From Parapedobacter pyrenivorans (GTDB lineage Bacteria; Bacteroidota; Bacteroidia; Sphingobacteriales; Sphingobacteriaceae): a stretch of DNA of 64,000 nt. The stretch lies in contig NZ_BMER01000001.1 in assembly GCF_014636865.1 (NCBI RefSeq), positions 124,001 through 188,000 on the forward strand, given 5' to 3'. The notes below the pieces were generated by a model. It was given only the letters and a program-made list of their open reading frames with translations, made no database searches and was not told the origin of the DNA. Both the position numbers and the translations under genes were made by a program. Below, piece after piece: positions 19,493-30,181 of the stretch; within the stretch, counting starts at the first letter, position 1, and each line of letters begins with the position of its first letter.

Positions 19493-21286
19493 CTAAAATG
19501 TGTAAAGATAACTCAATCGCCCCATGGGCATGGCGCTTCCTGACACATAGTAATCCATAATATCTTCCGGATGATTGACACCATCAGCCACTTTAAAATA
19601 AAATGATTTCGTATCTTCATCAACATCCAAAGTCTGTTTGGAAATCGCGATTTGCAAGCTATTTCCAAAAACGCTGACATCGGCAGCTCCCACGATGGTT
19701 TTGGAAAAGTCGGCATTCAGTTTTACAACCTGTAATCCATTGCCCGTAGGCGCATGCTGGATTAAAAATTCATATCCTTCCCATCCTTTGAGGGATGGCT
19801 GGTCGACACCGATAAATAGATTCATCCAATTGTCATGACCACTATAGGACGTAATAGCGTCTCTGGTGCTGATTAGCATGTAAATGTGCTCGTCATCGTG
19901 ACATACCTTAATACCCTGTAGGTTGTTTTCTGGGGCCGCCTGCGTATACCGAAGTGTTTGGGTCACCCCATAGGCATCGCGCGGTGGCTGCTTTTTTCCA
20001 ATCATCCGGTATTCGGCCTTCACCGATTCCCATTGGCCTATGCCGGCGTCAATATTAATGGTTTTTTTTTGTTGTTGAAATGCATCATTGGCGCAGGGTA
20101 TCGTTTTATATCGGCGGATATTCCGAATCAGCTGCATATAAAATGCATCTCCATAGCCACCAGACATCGGTTCAATATCACGGGAATACTCTTTATCCAC
20201 GGCATCACAGAGCATATACTCCCCACCCCATGGCTGCTTGTACGCAATCCACTCATTCCACCCGCCCACGAATACATGTGAAGGGTCTACATTCAATGCG
20301 TGGTCCCACTGATGTTGGAAAAACGTTCCCTTATCAACGTTGTCGGCAATGTTTTTCTTCAAAAAGGGGTCCCATCCCCTTCCCCAATTGATGGAATCGC
20401 GGGTGAGCGAAAAGGACATCGGTACACTGGGGTGGCTGGCCACTGTTACATTCACCACATCGGTATGCACCGGCGGCGGAAATGACCATTCAATCCACGG
20501 GAATCCATCCGCATAAAACGGATCAAAAGGCCATTGCGGCTTCCTAAAGTGGAAAAATTGCTTAATCTCATCGTCGTAATCCGTTGCACGATATGCCGTA
20601 TCACCTCGGCTTAGCGCTTCGGCATGGTCATCAGCCACCTGTTGATAAGCGATGATCAACGGTTTCCCGTCTATACGATACCACGTCTCTGGGTAGCGTT
20701 GCTGACAATATAATTCGTCGTACAGCTGCTTCGTCGTCTGCATGGATCTGGAGTGGGTATAAAACACCGTCTTGGGTGCCGGCCAGCCTTCAGCGAGGTA
20801 TTCGCTGATAACCGCCATCAATTTGAGGTAAACGGGTTTGTACGTAACGACATTAGTTGCATCGAATACGATGTAATCAACACCAGCTTGTATAAGCAAC
20901 TGTACCTGCTTACGCATTACCCATTCATCTTCCGAATTGTAATATCCCCACAAAGGTTTACCCCAAAAATGCGCCTGGCGGTCTGGACTTATCGTATCGT
21001 TGAGGTGGTCGAAATCGAAAAGCAACGCTTTACCATCTGGCATCTTGAGAATTTCGGTGGCATCATAGACGCCACTCGCATAAGGCTGCCCCATCCAGAG
21101 CCAAAAGAACATCCCTACTTCTTTGCCCGGCCGCTCGCCCGAAAAGGGGGTAAACGCCCTGCCAAACCGATCGATACCAACCGTTCTGCGTAGGGTGTAC
21201 TGCCCATTCAAACTATCTGCCTGGCCAAACACCGTACCGGATGATAACCAAACCAAAAACACCAAACTGGATAAACAGACTTTCAT
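19493..21286 (-). CDS. Secreted GH71/GH99-like putative glycosidase, tandem paralogue A
   Basis: The 597-residue protein has a signal peptide (to about residue 22) and shares its architecture with the next gene. Matching blocks are HFWGKPLWGYY, VDYIVFDATNVV, TVFYTHSRS, FVGGWNEWIAYK, YSRDIEPMSGGYGDAFY and a terminal sandwich ending DIMDYYVSG...PMGRL. The two copies differ strongly between these blocks, so the duplication is old and the copies may act on different linkages. It starts 24 bp after the GH78 gene and ends 43 bp before its paralogue. I infer glycosidase activity from fold-level motifs only. Confidence 0.6.
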   Translation of the reverse strand: MKVCLSSLVFLVWLSSGTVFGQADSLNGQYTLRRTVGIDRFGRAFTPFSGERPGKEVGMFFWLWMGQPYASGVYDATEILKMPDGKALLFDFDHLNDTISPDRQAHFWGKPLWGYYNSEDEWVMRKQVQLLIQAGVDYIVFDATNVVTYKPVYLKLMAVISEYLAEGWPAPKTVFYTHSRSMQTTKQLYDELYCQQRYPETWYRIDGKPLIIAYQQVADDHAEALSRGDTAYRATDYDDEIKQFFHFRKPQWPFDPFYADGFPWIEWSFPPPVHTDVVNVTVASHPSVPMSFSLTRDSINWGRGWDPFLKKNIADNVDKGTFFQHQWDHALNVDPSHVFVGGWNEWIAYKQPWGGEYMLCDAVDKEYSRDIEPMSGGYGDAFYMQLIRNIRRYKTIPCANDAFQQQKKTINIDAGIGQWESVKAEYRMIGKKQPPRDAYGVTQTLRYTQAAPENNLQGIKVCHDDEHIYMLISTRDAITSYSGHDNWMNLFIGVDQPSLKGWEGYEFLIQHAPTGNGLQVVKLNADFSKTIVGAADVSVFGNSLQIAISKQTLDVDEDTKSFYFKVADGVNHPEDIMDYYVSGSAMPMGRLSYLYTF

Positions 21287-21310
21287 CGTAACCTATTTTT
21301 TCTTTCGGAT

Positions 21311-24022
21311 TCAATTGGTCCAAGTTGATTCAAAGCGATAATCGCCAGATGGAACTGAAAACACGGCGAAATCACCTTCTTGCCTTTGATAGTTTACATA
21401 TTCGTGTTTACGGAAAGGTTTACCATCAACCAGTAAGTCCTGCTCTTTTGTCGTCGGGACGTAAACCGTCGCTACGCTATTACCAGGAATTTTAACTTCA
21501 AACTGCAGCCTATTCCCAGTTTTGTGCCAGGCACTTTTTACTTCACCCCGAATGCTTTGATATGTCCCCTCACTGGTTTGCAGACCTGACGGGATATAAG
21601 GTTTGATGATAAACGCTTCAAACCCCGGCTTATCGATCATCGGAATGATGCCTAACAAATATTTGTATAACCACGAACCTACCGATCCCATCATCGGATG
21701 ATTGTGGGAATTCATGGAGCCGCCTGTCTCGTATTCCCAGCGTTCCCATAGCGTAGTTGCCCCGTTCTCAATCATGTAGCCCCAGCTTGGATAGGTGGTT
21801 TGCGTAGCGATTTTATAGGCCACGTCGACGTATCCGTTTTCAGTAAGCACCTCCAGAAGGTATTTGGTACAAATATTTCCGGTGGTCAAATGATAGCCCT
21901 GTTTTTTAACGTCATTGACGAGGCTCTCCAGCGTCCGCGCCTTTCGCTCGTTTTGCGCCAGCCCAAAAGACAGGGCCAACGAATTACAGGCTTGATTGTT
22001 CGTACCGTACCCACCTGCTTCCTCATCCCAAAACCGACTGTTGAACGCTTCGCCCGTTTTCAATGCCAACGTTTGATAGGCCGCTGCATCCTGTTGTTTT
22101 CCCAGAATGGATGCAATCTTTGCTAGCATGTCTGCCGAGTGGTATAAAAAGCCTGTAGAGACCAATGCCCCCGGCGTGCTTTTCGAGATTGCCCCATACC
22201 CCGCACCGGCCACACCAAACTCAGCCGGCGGCGACCAATCGCCATAGTAACTATATTCAAGAATACCTGCATTGGTGCGAGAGTTCAAATAATCCACCCA
22301 GGCTTTCAGCCCGTCGTAATGTTGATCGAGCACATCCTTATTGCCGTAATACTCGTAACTCTTCAACGCCAATAATAAGTAACTCGCTGACACCGGATCT
22401 GCCGGCCTCGCGCCGTATCGGTAAGGAGCTGTGCAAGTAATTCTTCCGAATTCATCCTGCGTATCGGCCACATCCACCAGGTATTTCGGATAAAACCGAG
22501 ACATATCATAATTATAGATCGCTTGTTCAATACGCACCGTCATGTCATTCATCCAGCCCATGCGCTCATCGCGTTGCGGACAATCCGTGGGGATGCTATG
22601 CAGGTTACTGGCTTCGGTACGTTTAACCATCAGCCAAATCGAATTCAGCAGTTCGTTGCTGCTGTTAAATTGACCCGCATCGGCAACGGCGGAACGCACG
22701 CGCTTAATTGTAAAATCAGACAATGTTGGCTGGGTCGGGTAGCCTTCTACCTGAACATACCTGAATCCATGATAGGTAAACGACGGTTCCCATTCTTCGC
22801 CAGCGGGGTCGCCTTTCAACACGTAGGTGTCGGTGGCTTCGGCAGTCCGCAGGTTTTCTTGATTTACCGTCCCGTCAGGATAAACGGTCTCTGCAAATTT
22901 CATAGTAATTACATCACCCCGTTTGCCCAATACATTTAAATGCATCCAACCCGCCATATTTTGGCCAACATCGAGCACATACACTCCCGGGGAGGTTTCT
23001 TCCATACGCACCGGATGGAATTCCTCCACGACCTGAATGGGTTCAAGGTGCTGCGACACCATTTTACCCCCGGGCGGCTCAACAAAGGGCGCATACCCCC
23101 AAGTTTCATTCGGTAGGCCTTTGATAATGGTATCCGTTGGCAGTAACCAGTTTTCCTGCTCCAAACGGGCGTCATAGTATTCGCCATCCAAAATCCCAGA
23201 CCGCACGGTAGGGCCCGTCGTTACATGCCGGATATCACTTGAGGTAATGCGTCTTGTCGTTCCGTCAGCAAACGTGAGCTCCATCTGCATCCTCAATTTC
23301 GGCATACCATACCAACCTGGTGCAACGGAAATGAGCAATACATTATCCTGCGCTAGAAAATCTGACACGTCAAACGTGGTATAATAGACCCGCCTGGCAT
23401 AGTCGCTCGTTGCTGGATCAAGCACGTTCTTCCCGACTTTCTTTCCGTTGATTGATAACTCATGATAGCCGATTCCGGCAAGATATACCTTGGCAGACGT
23501 CACCGCGATGGGGCAATGAAACACATGGCGGAAGTAAAGCACTTTGCCAACCCAGCCAAAAGGAAATCCAGTCCAATCGGCCTGCCAATCCGACTGACCC
23601 ATCAGCGCAGTCTCGAATACCGCCACATCGCTCTCGATCGAATCATTGTCATGCGCTTCCCATATCTTCACTTTCCAGTAGTAGGTATGACTACTTTGCA
23701 ATGCACTTCCATCGTATCGCACACCCACGGACCGATTCGATTGCACCACTCCGCTATCCCAAATGTTGCCTTCGGAACGCGCCAATTTCTCGGGCGAATC
23801 GGCTACCAAAACCCGATAGGCTTGCTGCTTGACATTCCGCCGATCACTATCAAACTCCCAACTGAACTGGGGGTTTTCTACCATTAACCCAATGGGATGA
23901 TCGGCATATTCCACTTTCAGATTTGTCAATCTCAGATTCGCAGTGCCCCATGCCTGGTATACCGTCGCTACCAAAACCACAATGGACAAGACTAACAGTC
24001 TCACCTCTTTTATTCGCTTCAT
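21311..24022 (-). CDS. Alpha-L-rhamnosidase, GH78
   Basis: The 903-residue protein starts at ATG 24022 with a signal peptide; a TTG three codons earlier is less likely. The Fn3-like N-domain begins LTNLKVEYADHPIGL, with the common SWEF motif. The concanavalin-like rhamnosidase N-domain follows (about 165-330), then the domain opening YVLDVGQNMAGW. An (alpha/alpha)6 barrel follows, with the hallmark TDCPQRDERMGWMND and the later acid ATTLWERWE, where GH78 enzymes place their catalytic Glu residues. It cleaves terminal alpha-L-rhamnose from glycans or glycosides. Placement after an FHS permease and near a lactonase/dehydratase operon suggests full rhamnose use. Confidence 0.93.
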   Translation of the reverse strand: MKRIKEVRLLVLSIVVLVATVYQAWGTANLRLTNLKVEYADHPIGLMVENPQFSWEFDSDRRNVKQQAYRVLVADSPEKLARSEGNIWDSGVVQSNRSVGVRYDGSALQSSHTYYWKVKIWEAHDNDSIESDVAVFETALMGQSDWQADWTGFPFGWVGKVLYFRHVFHCPIAVTSAKVYLAGIGYHELSINGKKVGKNVLDPATSDYARRVYYTTFDVSDFLAQDNVLLISVAPGWYGMPKLRMQMELTFADGTTRRITSSDIRHVTTGPTVRSGILDGEYYDARLEQENWLLPTDTIIKGLPNETWGYAPFVEPPGGKMVSQHLEPIQVVEEFHPVRMEETSPGVYVLDVGQNMAGWMHLNVLGKRGDVITMKFAETVYPDGTVNQENLRTAEATDTYVLKGDPAGEEWEPSFTYHGFRYVQVEGYPTQPTLSDFTIKRVRSAVADAGQFNSSNELLNSIWLMVKRTEASNLHSIPTDCPQRDERMGWMNDMTVRIEQAIYNYDMSRFYPKYLVDVADTQDEFGRITCTAPYRYGARPADPVSASYLLLALKSYEYYGNKDVLDQHYDGLKAWVDYLNSRTNAGILEYSYYGDWSPPAEFGVAGAGYGAISKSTPGALVSTGFLYHSADMLAKIASILGKQQDAAAYQTLALKTGEAFNSRFWDEEAGGYGTNNQACNSLALSFGLAQNERKARTLESLVNDVKKQGYHLTTGNICTKYLLEVLTENGYVDVAYKIATQTTYPSWGYMIENGATTLWERWEYETGGSMNSHNHPMMGSVGSWLYKYLLGIIPMIDKPGFEAFIIKPYIPSGLQTSEGTYQSIRGEVKSAWHKTGNRLQFEVKIPGNSVATVYVPTTKEQDLLVDGKPFRKHEYVNYQRQEGDFAVFSVPSGDYRFESTWTN

Positions 24023-24055
24023 ATCGCTCAATTACAACCGTCCGTACATTATTAG

Positions 24056-25279
24056 TTACCCTGCAGAAATTCTATGACCCCAACGCGCGTACCAAAATAC
24101 TACCATAAAACTGAAACAGGGCAACACAAAAGCCATTGACGTCATCGCGGCATCGGCAAGCAAGCCCATAATGGGCGGAATCAATGCCCCACCTACGATA
24201 CTCATGATCATGTAAGAGCCCGCCTGTTTGGTTTCCTTTCCCAGCCCTTTCAGTCCTAATGCAAAAATAGTGGGAAACATGATGCTCATACAAAAACAGC
24301 TAAGCATCAGTGCATAGATGGATATCAAACCCAAATTAAGCATCACGGTAACCATGGATAGCGCAGCGATCAATGCGTAGCCTGCCAATAGCTTTGTAGG
24401 TGATACATACCGCAACAGTGCAGTACCCAGAAATCGACCTGCCGTATATAGTGCCATTGCGGCAGTGAGGTAGAAAGCGCCTGTCTTGTTGGTCATTCCG
24501 GGTACTTCATCCGCCACATAGTTAATGAAAAAGCCCCACACACCAGCTTGAGCCCCGATGTAAAAAAACTGTGCAACTAATCCAAACACAAAGTGCCGGT
24601 GTTGGAATAACTTTTTCGAGGCGTCCGCCGATTGTTCCACGGCGGTTTCCTCCGTTGCGGTAATCTCCGGTAGTTTTACCAACGAAAAAACAACAAACAA
24701 GGCTAGTACCACACAACCTATAATTAAATATGGTTGTTGTACGGATGTCAATCCTTCGTCGGCGCTACCCGCTGTAAACAATACCAGCCCACCGATGAGT
24801 GGCCCCAAGACCACACCTAGGCCGTTAAAAGATTGGGCAAGGTTAAGCCTGAATACCGCTCCGTTGGGGTTTCCCAATACGGTCACATAGGGATTCGCGG
24901 CTGTTTCGATAATAGCCAATCCGCACCCAATTACAAATAAGGCGGTGAGGAAAAAGCCGAACGTTGCCACTTGGGCTGCCGGGTAAAACAAGAAAGCCCC
25001 AAGCGCGTATAACGAAAGCCCTAGCAATATCCCCCGCTGATAACCGAAACGCCGCATAAAATAGCCAGCTGGTAAGGCCATCAGAAAATAAGCACCATAA
25101 ACCGCAAACTGCACGAGCCCCGATTGACCCTTCGATACCGCCAATACATCCTGAAAATGCTTATTCAGCACGTCAAGCATACTAATAGCCAGGCCCCACA
25201 TAAAAAATAAGGTGGTAACCATGACTAGCGGAAAAAAATAGGTTTCTTTCCGACTCGCTAGCGTACTCTTCTGCTGCAT
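24056..25279 (-). CDS. FHS-family sugar:H+ symporter, FucP-like
   Basis: The 407-residue membrane protein has about 12 transmembrane segments. It carries FHS hallmarks FMWGLAISMLDVLNKHFQ near residue 30 and IETAANPYVTVLG near residue 130. These are closer to the L-fucose permease pattern (WGLA...LN..L) than is the permease in the nag operon. It sits between susD and the GH78 rhamnosidase, so L-rhamnose, L-fucose or another released monosaccharide is the probable cargo. It ends 33 bp before the GH78 start. Confidence 0.87.
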   Translation of the reverse strand: MQQKSTLASRKETYFFPLVMVTTLFFMWGLAISMLDVLNKHFQDVLAVSKGQSGLVQFAVYGAYFLMALPAGYFMRRFGYQRGILLGLSLYALGAFLFYPAAQVATFGFFLTALFVIGCGLAIIETAANPYVTVLGNPNGAVFRLNLAQSFNGLGVVLGPLIGGLVLFTAGSADEGLTSVQQPYLIIGCVVLALFVVFSLVKLPEITATEETAVEQSADASKKLFQHRHFVFGLVAQFFYIGAQAGVWGFFINYVADEVPGMTNKTGAFYLTAAMALYTAGRFLGTALLRYVSPTKLLAGYALIAALSMVTVMLNLGLISIYALMLSCFCMSIMFPTIFALGLKGLGKETKQAGSYMIMSIVGGALIPPIMGLLADAAMTSMAFVLPCFSFMVVFWYARWGHRISAG

Positions 25280-25330
25280 GTAAAAATCGCTAATTGTTTA
25301 TCTTTCGTTGACCTCGGCCCTGCTTTACAT

Positions 25331-27112
25331 TTATTGCCATGCCGCAGGCTGGATCAATCCTGCCATCTTCTTGGCATCTTCCAGCGGAATTGGCATCACC
25401 AGATATTTGTCGGTATATGACTGGTAATCACGGATTTTCTTCCGTTCGTAACTGAATTCGCCATCTTCACCTTTGGTAATCCGCATTCCAGTAACAAAAC
25501 GGTTGGTTTCGTTTAGAACCTTCCAACGACGCTGATCATTAAATCGGTACTGCCCTTCGAGGCAATACTCTACGCGTCGCTCATTGCGGATACGCTGGCG
25601 GACAAAATCCTGCGAATTGGTAAAACCGGGTACATCTTGGATCCTCGGTTGCAAAGCACGCTCCCTGATGATATTCAGTGCGGCCATGGCGCCTTCCAGG
25701 TCGCCAAGTTCGCAAAGGGCTTCGGCCTTTTGCAGGTAGAATTCCGCTAGGCGGAAAAACACCCAATGCGTAGGCTCATGGCCTTGGCTGCCACCCGGCC
25801 CCCAGAATTTAACCTGTTTGTCTTTACCACTATAGTAGCCGGTACACGACCGTTGCGTTTCCTGAGAGATTACGTCATTGAAACCGTTGCGTCCTCCTAC
25901 AAACGTTTCAATGATATAGGGTTCGGTACAATTATACGGCACACCATAATTCATCATATTGTGGACGATATTGATATAAAAACGGGCATCGCGGTTAGCA
26001 TAGGGGTCACCGCCTGTTGCTTCACTATATCCCAGTTCGGCTGCGCCGGGCGTAACCGACACCCGGGTATGCGTTTCATCGTCGTAGGTGACGGGCAATG
26101 CGCCATTGGTCATTTCAAAGGCATCCACTAATTCCTGAGTGGGAGATTCGCCGCAATTCCACAAATGGTTGATGCTGGCGTAGGGATAACTTCCCACATC
26201 AACGCCATTGGCATTGTTGATATGGGAATTATCGGACCATGCCCGCCAAATGATTTCGGTCACTGGCGTGGCATGAGCGCCGATAAATAGCCTTTTGTAA
26301 TTTTCCATGCTCACCAAGCTGTAGCTGGGTAAGTTAATTACATCGGTTGCCGCATCGGCCGCACGCTGCCATTTGGTTTGATTATTGTCCGGATTGTTGA
26401 GCGGACTCGCATTGTAGAGCAACACACGTGCACGGATTGAATAAGCGATGCCGTTATCAACCTTACGCGCATCTTGTGATGGTTGGCGTTCAGGCAAAAT
26501 CCCCGAATTAATCACATCGAGTAATTCTGCTTCGATTTGTGAGGCGATCTCATCGTAAGTTGGCCTCGTGAGTTCGTTCCACCCCATGTAAGTCGGTTCG
26601 AAAGGCTCCGTTATCCAGGGCATCGGCCCGTAGAATTCCAACAGGTTCAAGTAATACCAACAGCGTAGCACCCTTGCTTCCGCTATCCATGTTCTTCGCT
26701 CCTGCTCGGTAATCACCGTTGATTGCGGCAAATATTTTATTGCATTGTTCGCTAACCGGATACCCCGCCAGAAATCGGGCCATAGCTGCTCGCTCGGAGA
26801 AGCCCAAGGCCAATTGATGACCGGATTGGAAAGTGACAGTGAGCCATTGTGCCACTCATACGCGTTAAAGGTGGCTGCCCAAAATGCATTGTCCGTCAAG
26901 GTTTCTATGGGGTTCATCACGAAAGAGATCTGGTCTCTCGCCTGATAGATTTCACCATAGGCGGCATCGATGAGCCCCTTGCTACGGTTGTAATTGTTCA
27001 ATACCTGATCGATCGTTGTCTGACCATCGGGCGTTTTCTCCAGCACTTTTTCGCAACCATACTGGGAAAAAGTCACCAGCGCTATAATGAAAATTGAAAT
27101 TCCTTGTCTCAT
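25331..27112 (-). CDS. SusD/RagB family surface glycan-binding lipoprotein
   Basis: The 593-residue lipoprotein has a lipobox ending at Cys20 (SQYGC) and then the RagB opening EKTPDGQTTIDQVLNN. The C-terminal SusD block is well preserved: FFRLAEFYLQKAEALCELGD, LNIIRERA and a closing IRNERRVEYCLEGQYRFNDQRRW. It lies 12 bp after its susC gene. It would cap the SusC barrel at the cell surface and bind the glycan that the downstream rhamnosidase and glycosidases attack. Confidence 0.95.
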   Translation of the reverse strand: MRQGISIFIIALVTFSQYGCEKVLEKTPDGQTTIDQVLNNYNRSKGLIDAAYGEIYQARDQISFVMNPIETLTDNAFWAATFNAYEWHNGSLSLSNPVINWPWASPSEQLWPDFWRGIRLANNAIKYLPQSTVITEQERRTWIAEARVLRCWYYLNLLEFYGPMPWITEPFEPTYMGWNELTRPTYDEIASQIEAELLDVINSGILPERQPSQDARKVDNGIAYSIRARVLLYNASPLNNPDNNQTKWQRAADAATDVINLPSYSLVSMENYKRLFIGAHATPVTEIIWRAWSDNSHINNANGVDVGSYPYASINHLWNCGESPTQELVDAFEMTNGALPVTYDDETHTRVSVTPGAAELGYSEATGGDPYANRDARFYINIVHNMMNYGVPYNCTEPYIIETFVGGRNGFNDVISQETQRSCTGYYSGKDKQVKFWGPGGSQGHEPTHWVFFRLAEFYLQKAEALCELGDLEGAMAALNIIRERALQPRIQDVPGFTNSQDFVRQRIRNERRVEYCLEGQYRFNDQRRWKVLNETNRFVTGMRITKGEDGEFSYERKKIRDYQSYTDKYLVMPIPLEDAKKMAGLIQPAAWQ

Positions 27113-27124
27113 GATTTCGTTATT

Positions 27125-30100
27125 TTAGAAAGTTACGTTCAGTCCGAAGTTATAAGCTTTGAACACAGGATACATTAACTCGTTATTTTGTTCAGGGTCC
27201 TGATATTTTACGGGATACCGATCGAAAGTCAATAGGTTAAGTCCGTTGGCATAAAGCCGTACCGATGTGGCTCCTATCCTTTTCGATAGTCCTTCTGGAA
27301 GCGTATACCCCACTTCCGCGTTCTTCAGCCGGATGTAGCTTCCATCCCTGTACCAAAAGTCTGAAGGCAGCTTGCTGGCGTTGCTTCCGGGATCAAGACG
27401 AGGATATGTAATGGGTAATCCTGCGTCATAGCGTTCCTGGCTCCATGCCTCCTTGTGCCATTCGTTGAAATTGTAGGTTTCCCAAATCCGCTGCCCTGCC
27501 AGAAAATAACTCCGATTGGCTACGCCTTGCCACATCATACTGATATCGAACCCCTTGGTCTGGAAACTAAATGCCGCACCGAATGTCCATTCGGGCATCT
27601 CGGGAGCGCCAATTGGCGCCATATCAAATTCGCTCACCACACCGTCGCCATTAATATCCATATATTTCAAGTCGCCTACCTTTGGGTTAGCGCCAACGGG
27701 CGACTGATCATACCAGTTGTCGATTTCGGCCTGCGAATTAAAAAAACCGGCTGTTTTATATCCCCATTGTTGTCCCAGTGGGTAGCCGGTACTCCGAAGG
27801 TTGTACGCATACTCTTCAGGGAGCGTCACCTCACTCAGGTAAAGCACTTTGTTGCGGTTGAACGCGCCATTCACTCGCACATCGAGGCGTGTATCGGCAT
27901 TGAAGGATTTTTGATAACCACCGACCAATTCAAACCCCCTATTCTCAATCTTACCGGCATTCACCCGAGGGAGGATACCGGAGACGAATACGCCTCCAGT
28001 ACCAAACATACCCGTCGGCACAAGCCCCGTTGCCGAAATCAAAATATTGTCGCGTTTCTCATAGAAAACATCCGCCTCCAAACTGAAATTGTTGAAGAAG
28101 CGCATTTCCAATCCGATGTTGGACTTATTTGCTTTCTCCCATGCCAATTCGTTATTTCCAATCTGCGATTCGTAACTACCGTTCCACAGCGTAAGGAAAG
28201 CAAAGCGGGCGCCGTTCATGTTATCATTACCCACTTGACCATAGGAAGCACGCAGTTTAGCATACGAAAGCCAAGGAAGCCCATCTTTGATAAAATCCTC
28301 TTCCGATGCAACCCATCCAGCGGAAACGGACGGGAAAAAGCCCATTTTATGGCCAGGCGCAAATTGCTCTGATCCGTTATACCCGAAATTAACTTCCGCG
28401 AGGTACCTGTTGTCATAGCCATAGGTGGCACGACCTACATATCCCACATAATTGTAAGGAAGTTCAATATTAATTACCCGTTGATACCGATTGAATAAGA
28501 GCAACCCAGTCACATCGTGCGCACCGAACGTGCGGCTGTAATTGAACGACGCATCGATATTCGTCATGTTCCACTGCGATTGATTTTGGCTGTCGGACAA
28601 ACTGCTGTTTGTATTGGTTCCTGTCGGCTGGTAGATTACACCAGTGGGGTCGTCGGGATCCGGCCTTGCCTCGTAGAGCTGATAGGTCCGCTGCCTGACC
28701 TGTTGGTTGATGGAGGTCGCATCATAGGACACCACCACTTTTGCAGATAATCCATCGGTTATGAAATCAAGCTTCTGCTCTGCACCCAAACTCGCGGTGA
28801 CCTGGTTGGTCAATGTATTGCGGAAGCCAGACCTATTAAGCATGCCGTAAGGCACATTATTGATATTCCCACCTTTCAGTGGAGTGGACAACACTTCCCC
28901 ATCCGGAGTCAGGTCGTTGTGATAGTTGCTCGGTGTCTGGAGCAACGAACCGATCACCACGGAATATGCATTGACATCGTCTAAGTAGGCACCATTATTT
29001 GGCACCACTACGGGGTCATTTTTCTTTTGCATGTATCCGCTTACATTCAGGAACATGCTCAACGATTTATTGATATCGATGTCGAAATTTGAACGGAAGT
29101 TGACCCGATTGGCCTTGGACGTGGGGTCGTAGTCGTACTCGTCAAACTTTTCTGTTTTGAAAATCCCCTCCTGAAAGAGGTATCCAACGGTGGTGAAGTA
29201 ACGCATCCGGTCATTACCCCCACTCACATTGACGTTCAACCTCCGCATGGGAAATCCTTCTTTCATGAAATCACCTACATAGTCGCGTACAGGATATAAG
29301 TCGGGGCTATTACCCAACCGATAGTGTTCCAAAGCAACATCATCGTAAATCGACTGCCGTCCATTCTGTTCCTCGACCTGATTTCGCAACAACGCGTAAT
29401 CATACGCGTTGGCCATCTGGGGCATACGGGTGGGCGCCTGCCAGGTCTGCTCCGCCGTTAGATCAATAATCGGTTTGCCCGAATGCCCACGGCGCGTTGT
29501 GATGAGAATAACACCATTTGCCCCCCGCACACCGTACACGGCCGTAGCCGATGCATCCTTTAAGACAGAAATGGTTGCGACCTCTCGTGGATCAAGCGCC
29601 GTGAAATCTCTCGGCACACCATCTACGAGGATGAGGGGTTGCTGGCCATTGACGGTACTTCGGCCACGGATATAAAACTCCATCATCTCGCCACCGGGAA
29701 CTCCGGAGCGTTGGATGGCAGTCAACCCCGGCAAACGGCCCGCAAGCGCGATACCAATGTTAGAAGCCGGTGTCTGTCTTAATCCCGCGGCATCCATGGT
29801 GGAAATCGCTGCCACTACACTCGCCTTCTTTTGCGTACCATACCCTACGATGACGGCCTCCTCCAGTTCAGTGGCCGACCCCAGTAAGGTGACGTTAATA
29901 ACGCGTTGTGTACCCACGGTAATTTCCTGTGATGAATACCCGACAAACGAAAAAGCAAGAACCGCGTTTGCATCGGGTACGGAAATGGTATACGTTCCAT
30001 TATCGCTGGTAGTGGTGCCGCCCGTTGTTCCTACAACTTGTACCGAAACACCCGAAATCGGACTGTTGTCTTCGCTGGTCACCGTACCGGTGACCACGAC

Positions 30101-30181
30101 CTGTGCATAAAGGGAAAAACTGAACGTTAATCCACAGAGCACAGCTAAGAGTAAAGATTTAAACATACGTATTTTCTTCAT
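27125..30181 (-). CDS. SusC/RagA family TonB-dependent outer-membrane receptor
   Basis: The 1018-residue protein has a signal peptide ending SLYAQ (about residue 26). A carboxypeptidase-regulatory-like domain opens VVVTGTVTSEDNSPISGVSV; the plug shows VIVGYGTQKKASVVAAIS, LAGRLPGLTAIQRSG and PLILVDGVPRD. A barrel ends in a terminal Phe (GLNVTF). It opens the operon that runs down to 12902. Its 264-bp upstream gap separates it from the AraC gene on the same strand. I found no clean TAnnTTTG there, so its promoter is undefined and may need the activator. Confidence 0.96.
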   Translation of the reverse strand: MKKIRMFKSLLLAVLCGLTFSFSLYAQVVVTGTVTSEDNSPISGVSVQVVGTTGGTTTSDNGTYTISVPDANAVLAFSFVGYSSQEITVGTQRVINVTLLGSATELEEAVIVGYGTQKKASVVAAISTMDAAGLRQTPASNIGIALAGRLPGLTAIQRSGVPGGEMMEFYIRGRSTVNGQQPLILVDGVPRDFTALDPREVATISVLKDASATAVYGVRGANGVILITTRRGHSGKPIIDLTAEQTWQAPTRMPQMANAYDYALLRNQVEEQNGRQSIYDDVALEHYRLGNSPDLYPVRDYVGDFMKEGFPMRRLNVNVSGGNDRMRYFTTVGYLFQEGIFKTEKFDEYDYDPTSKANRVNFRSNFDIDINKSLSMFLNVSGYMQKKNDPVVVPNNGAYLDDVNAYSVVIGSLLQTPSNYHNDLTPDGEVLSTPLKGGNINNVPYGMLNRSGFRNTLTNQVTASLGAEQKLDFITDGLSAKVVVSYDATSINQQVRQRTYQLYEARPDPDDPTGVIYQPTGTNTNSSLSDSQNQSQWNMTNIDASFNYSRTFGAHDVTGLLLFNRYQRVINIELPYNYVGYVGRATYGYDNRYLAEVNFGYNGSEQFAPGHKMGFFPSVSAGWVASEEDFIKDGLPWLSYAKLRASYGQVGNDNMNGARFAFLTLWNGSYESQIGNNELAWEKANKSNIGLEMRFFNNFSLEADVFYEKRDNILISATGLVPTGMFGTGGVFVSGILPRVNAGKIENRGFELVGGYQKSFNADTRLDVRVNGAFNRNKVLYLSEVTLPEEYAYNLRSTGYPLGQQWGYKTAGFFNSQAEIDNWYDQSPVGANPKVGDLKYMDINGDGVVSEFDMAPIGAPEMPEWTFGAAFSFQTKGFDISMMWQGVANRSYFLAGQRIWETYNFNEWHKEAWSQERYDAGLPITYPRLDPGSNASKLPSDFWYRDGSYIRLKNAEVGYTLPEGLSKRIGATSVRLYANGLNLLTFDRYPVKYQDPEQNNELMYPVFKAYNFGLNVTF

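Noticed and set aside
27455-28372. A 305-codon plus-strand frame inside the minus-strand susC gene
   Set aside because: It is a shadow of the SusC barrel; the translation shows no fold-like pattern and the opposite strand has clear SusC motifs.
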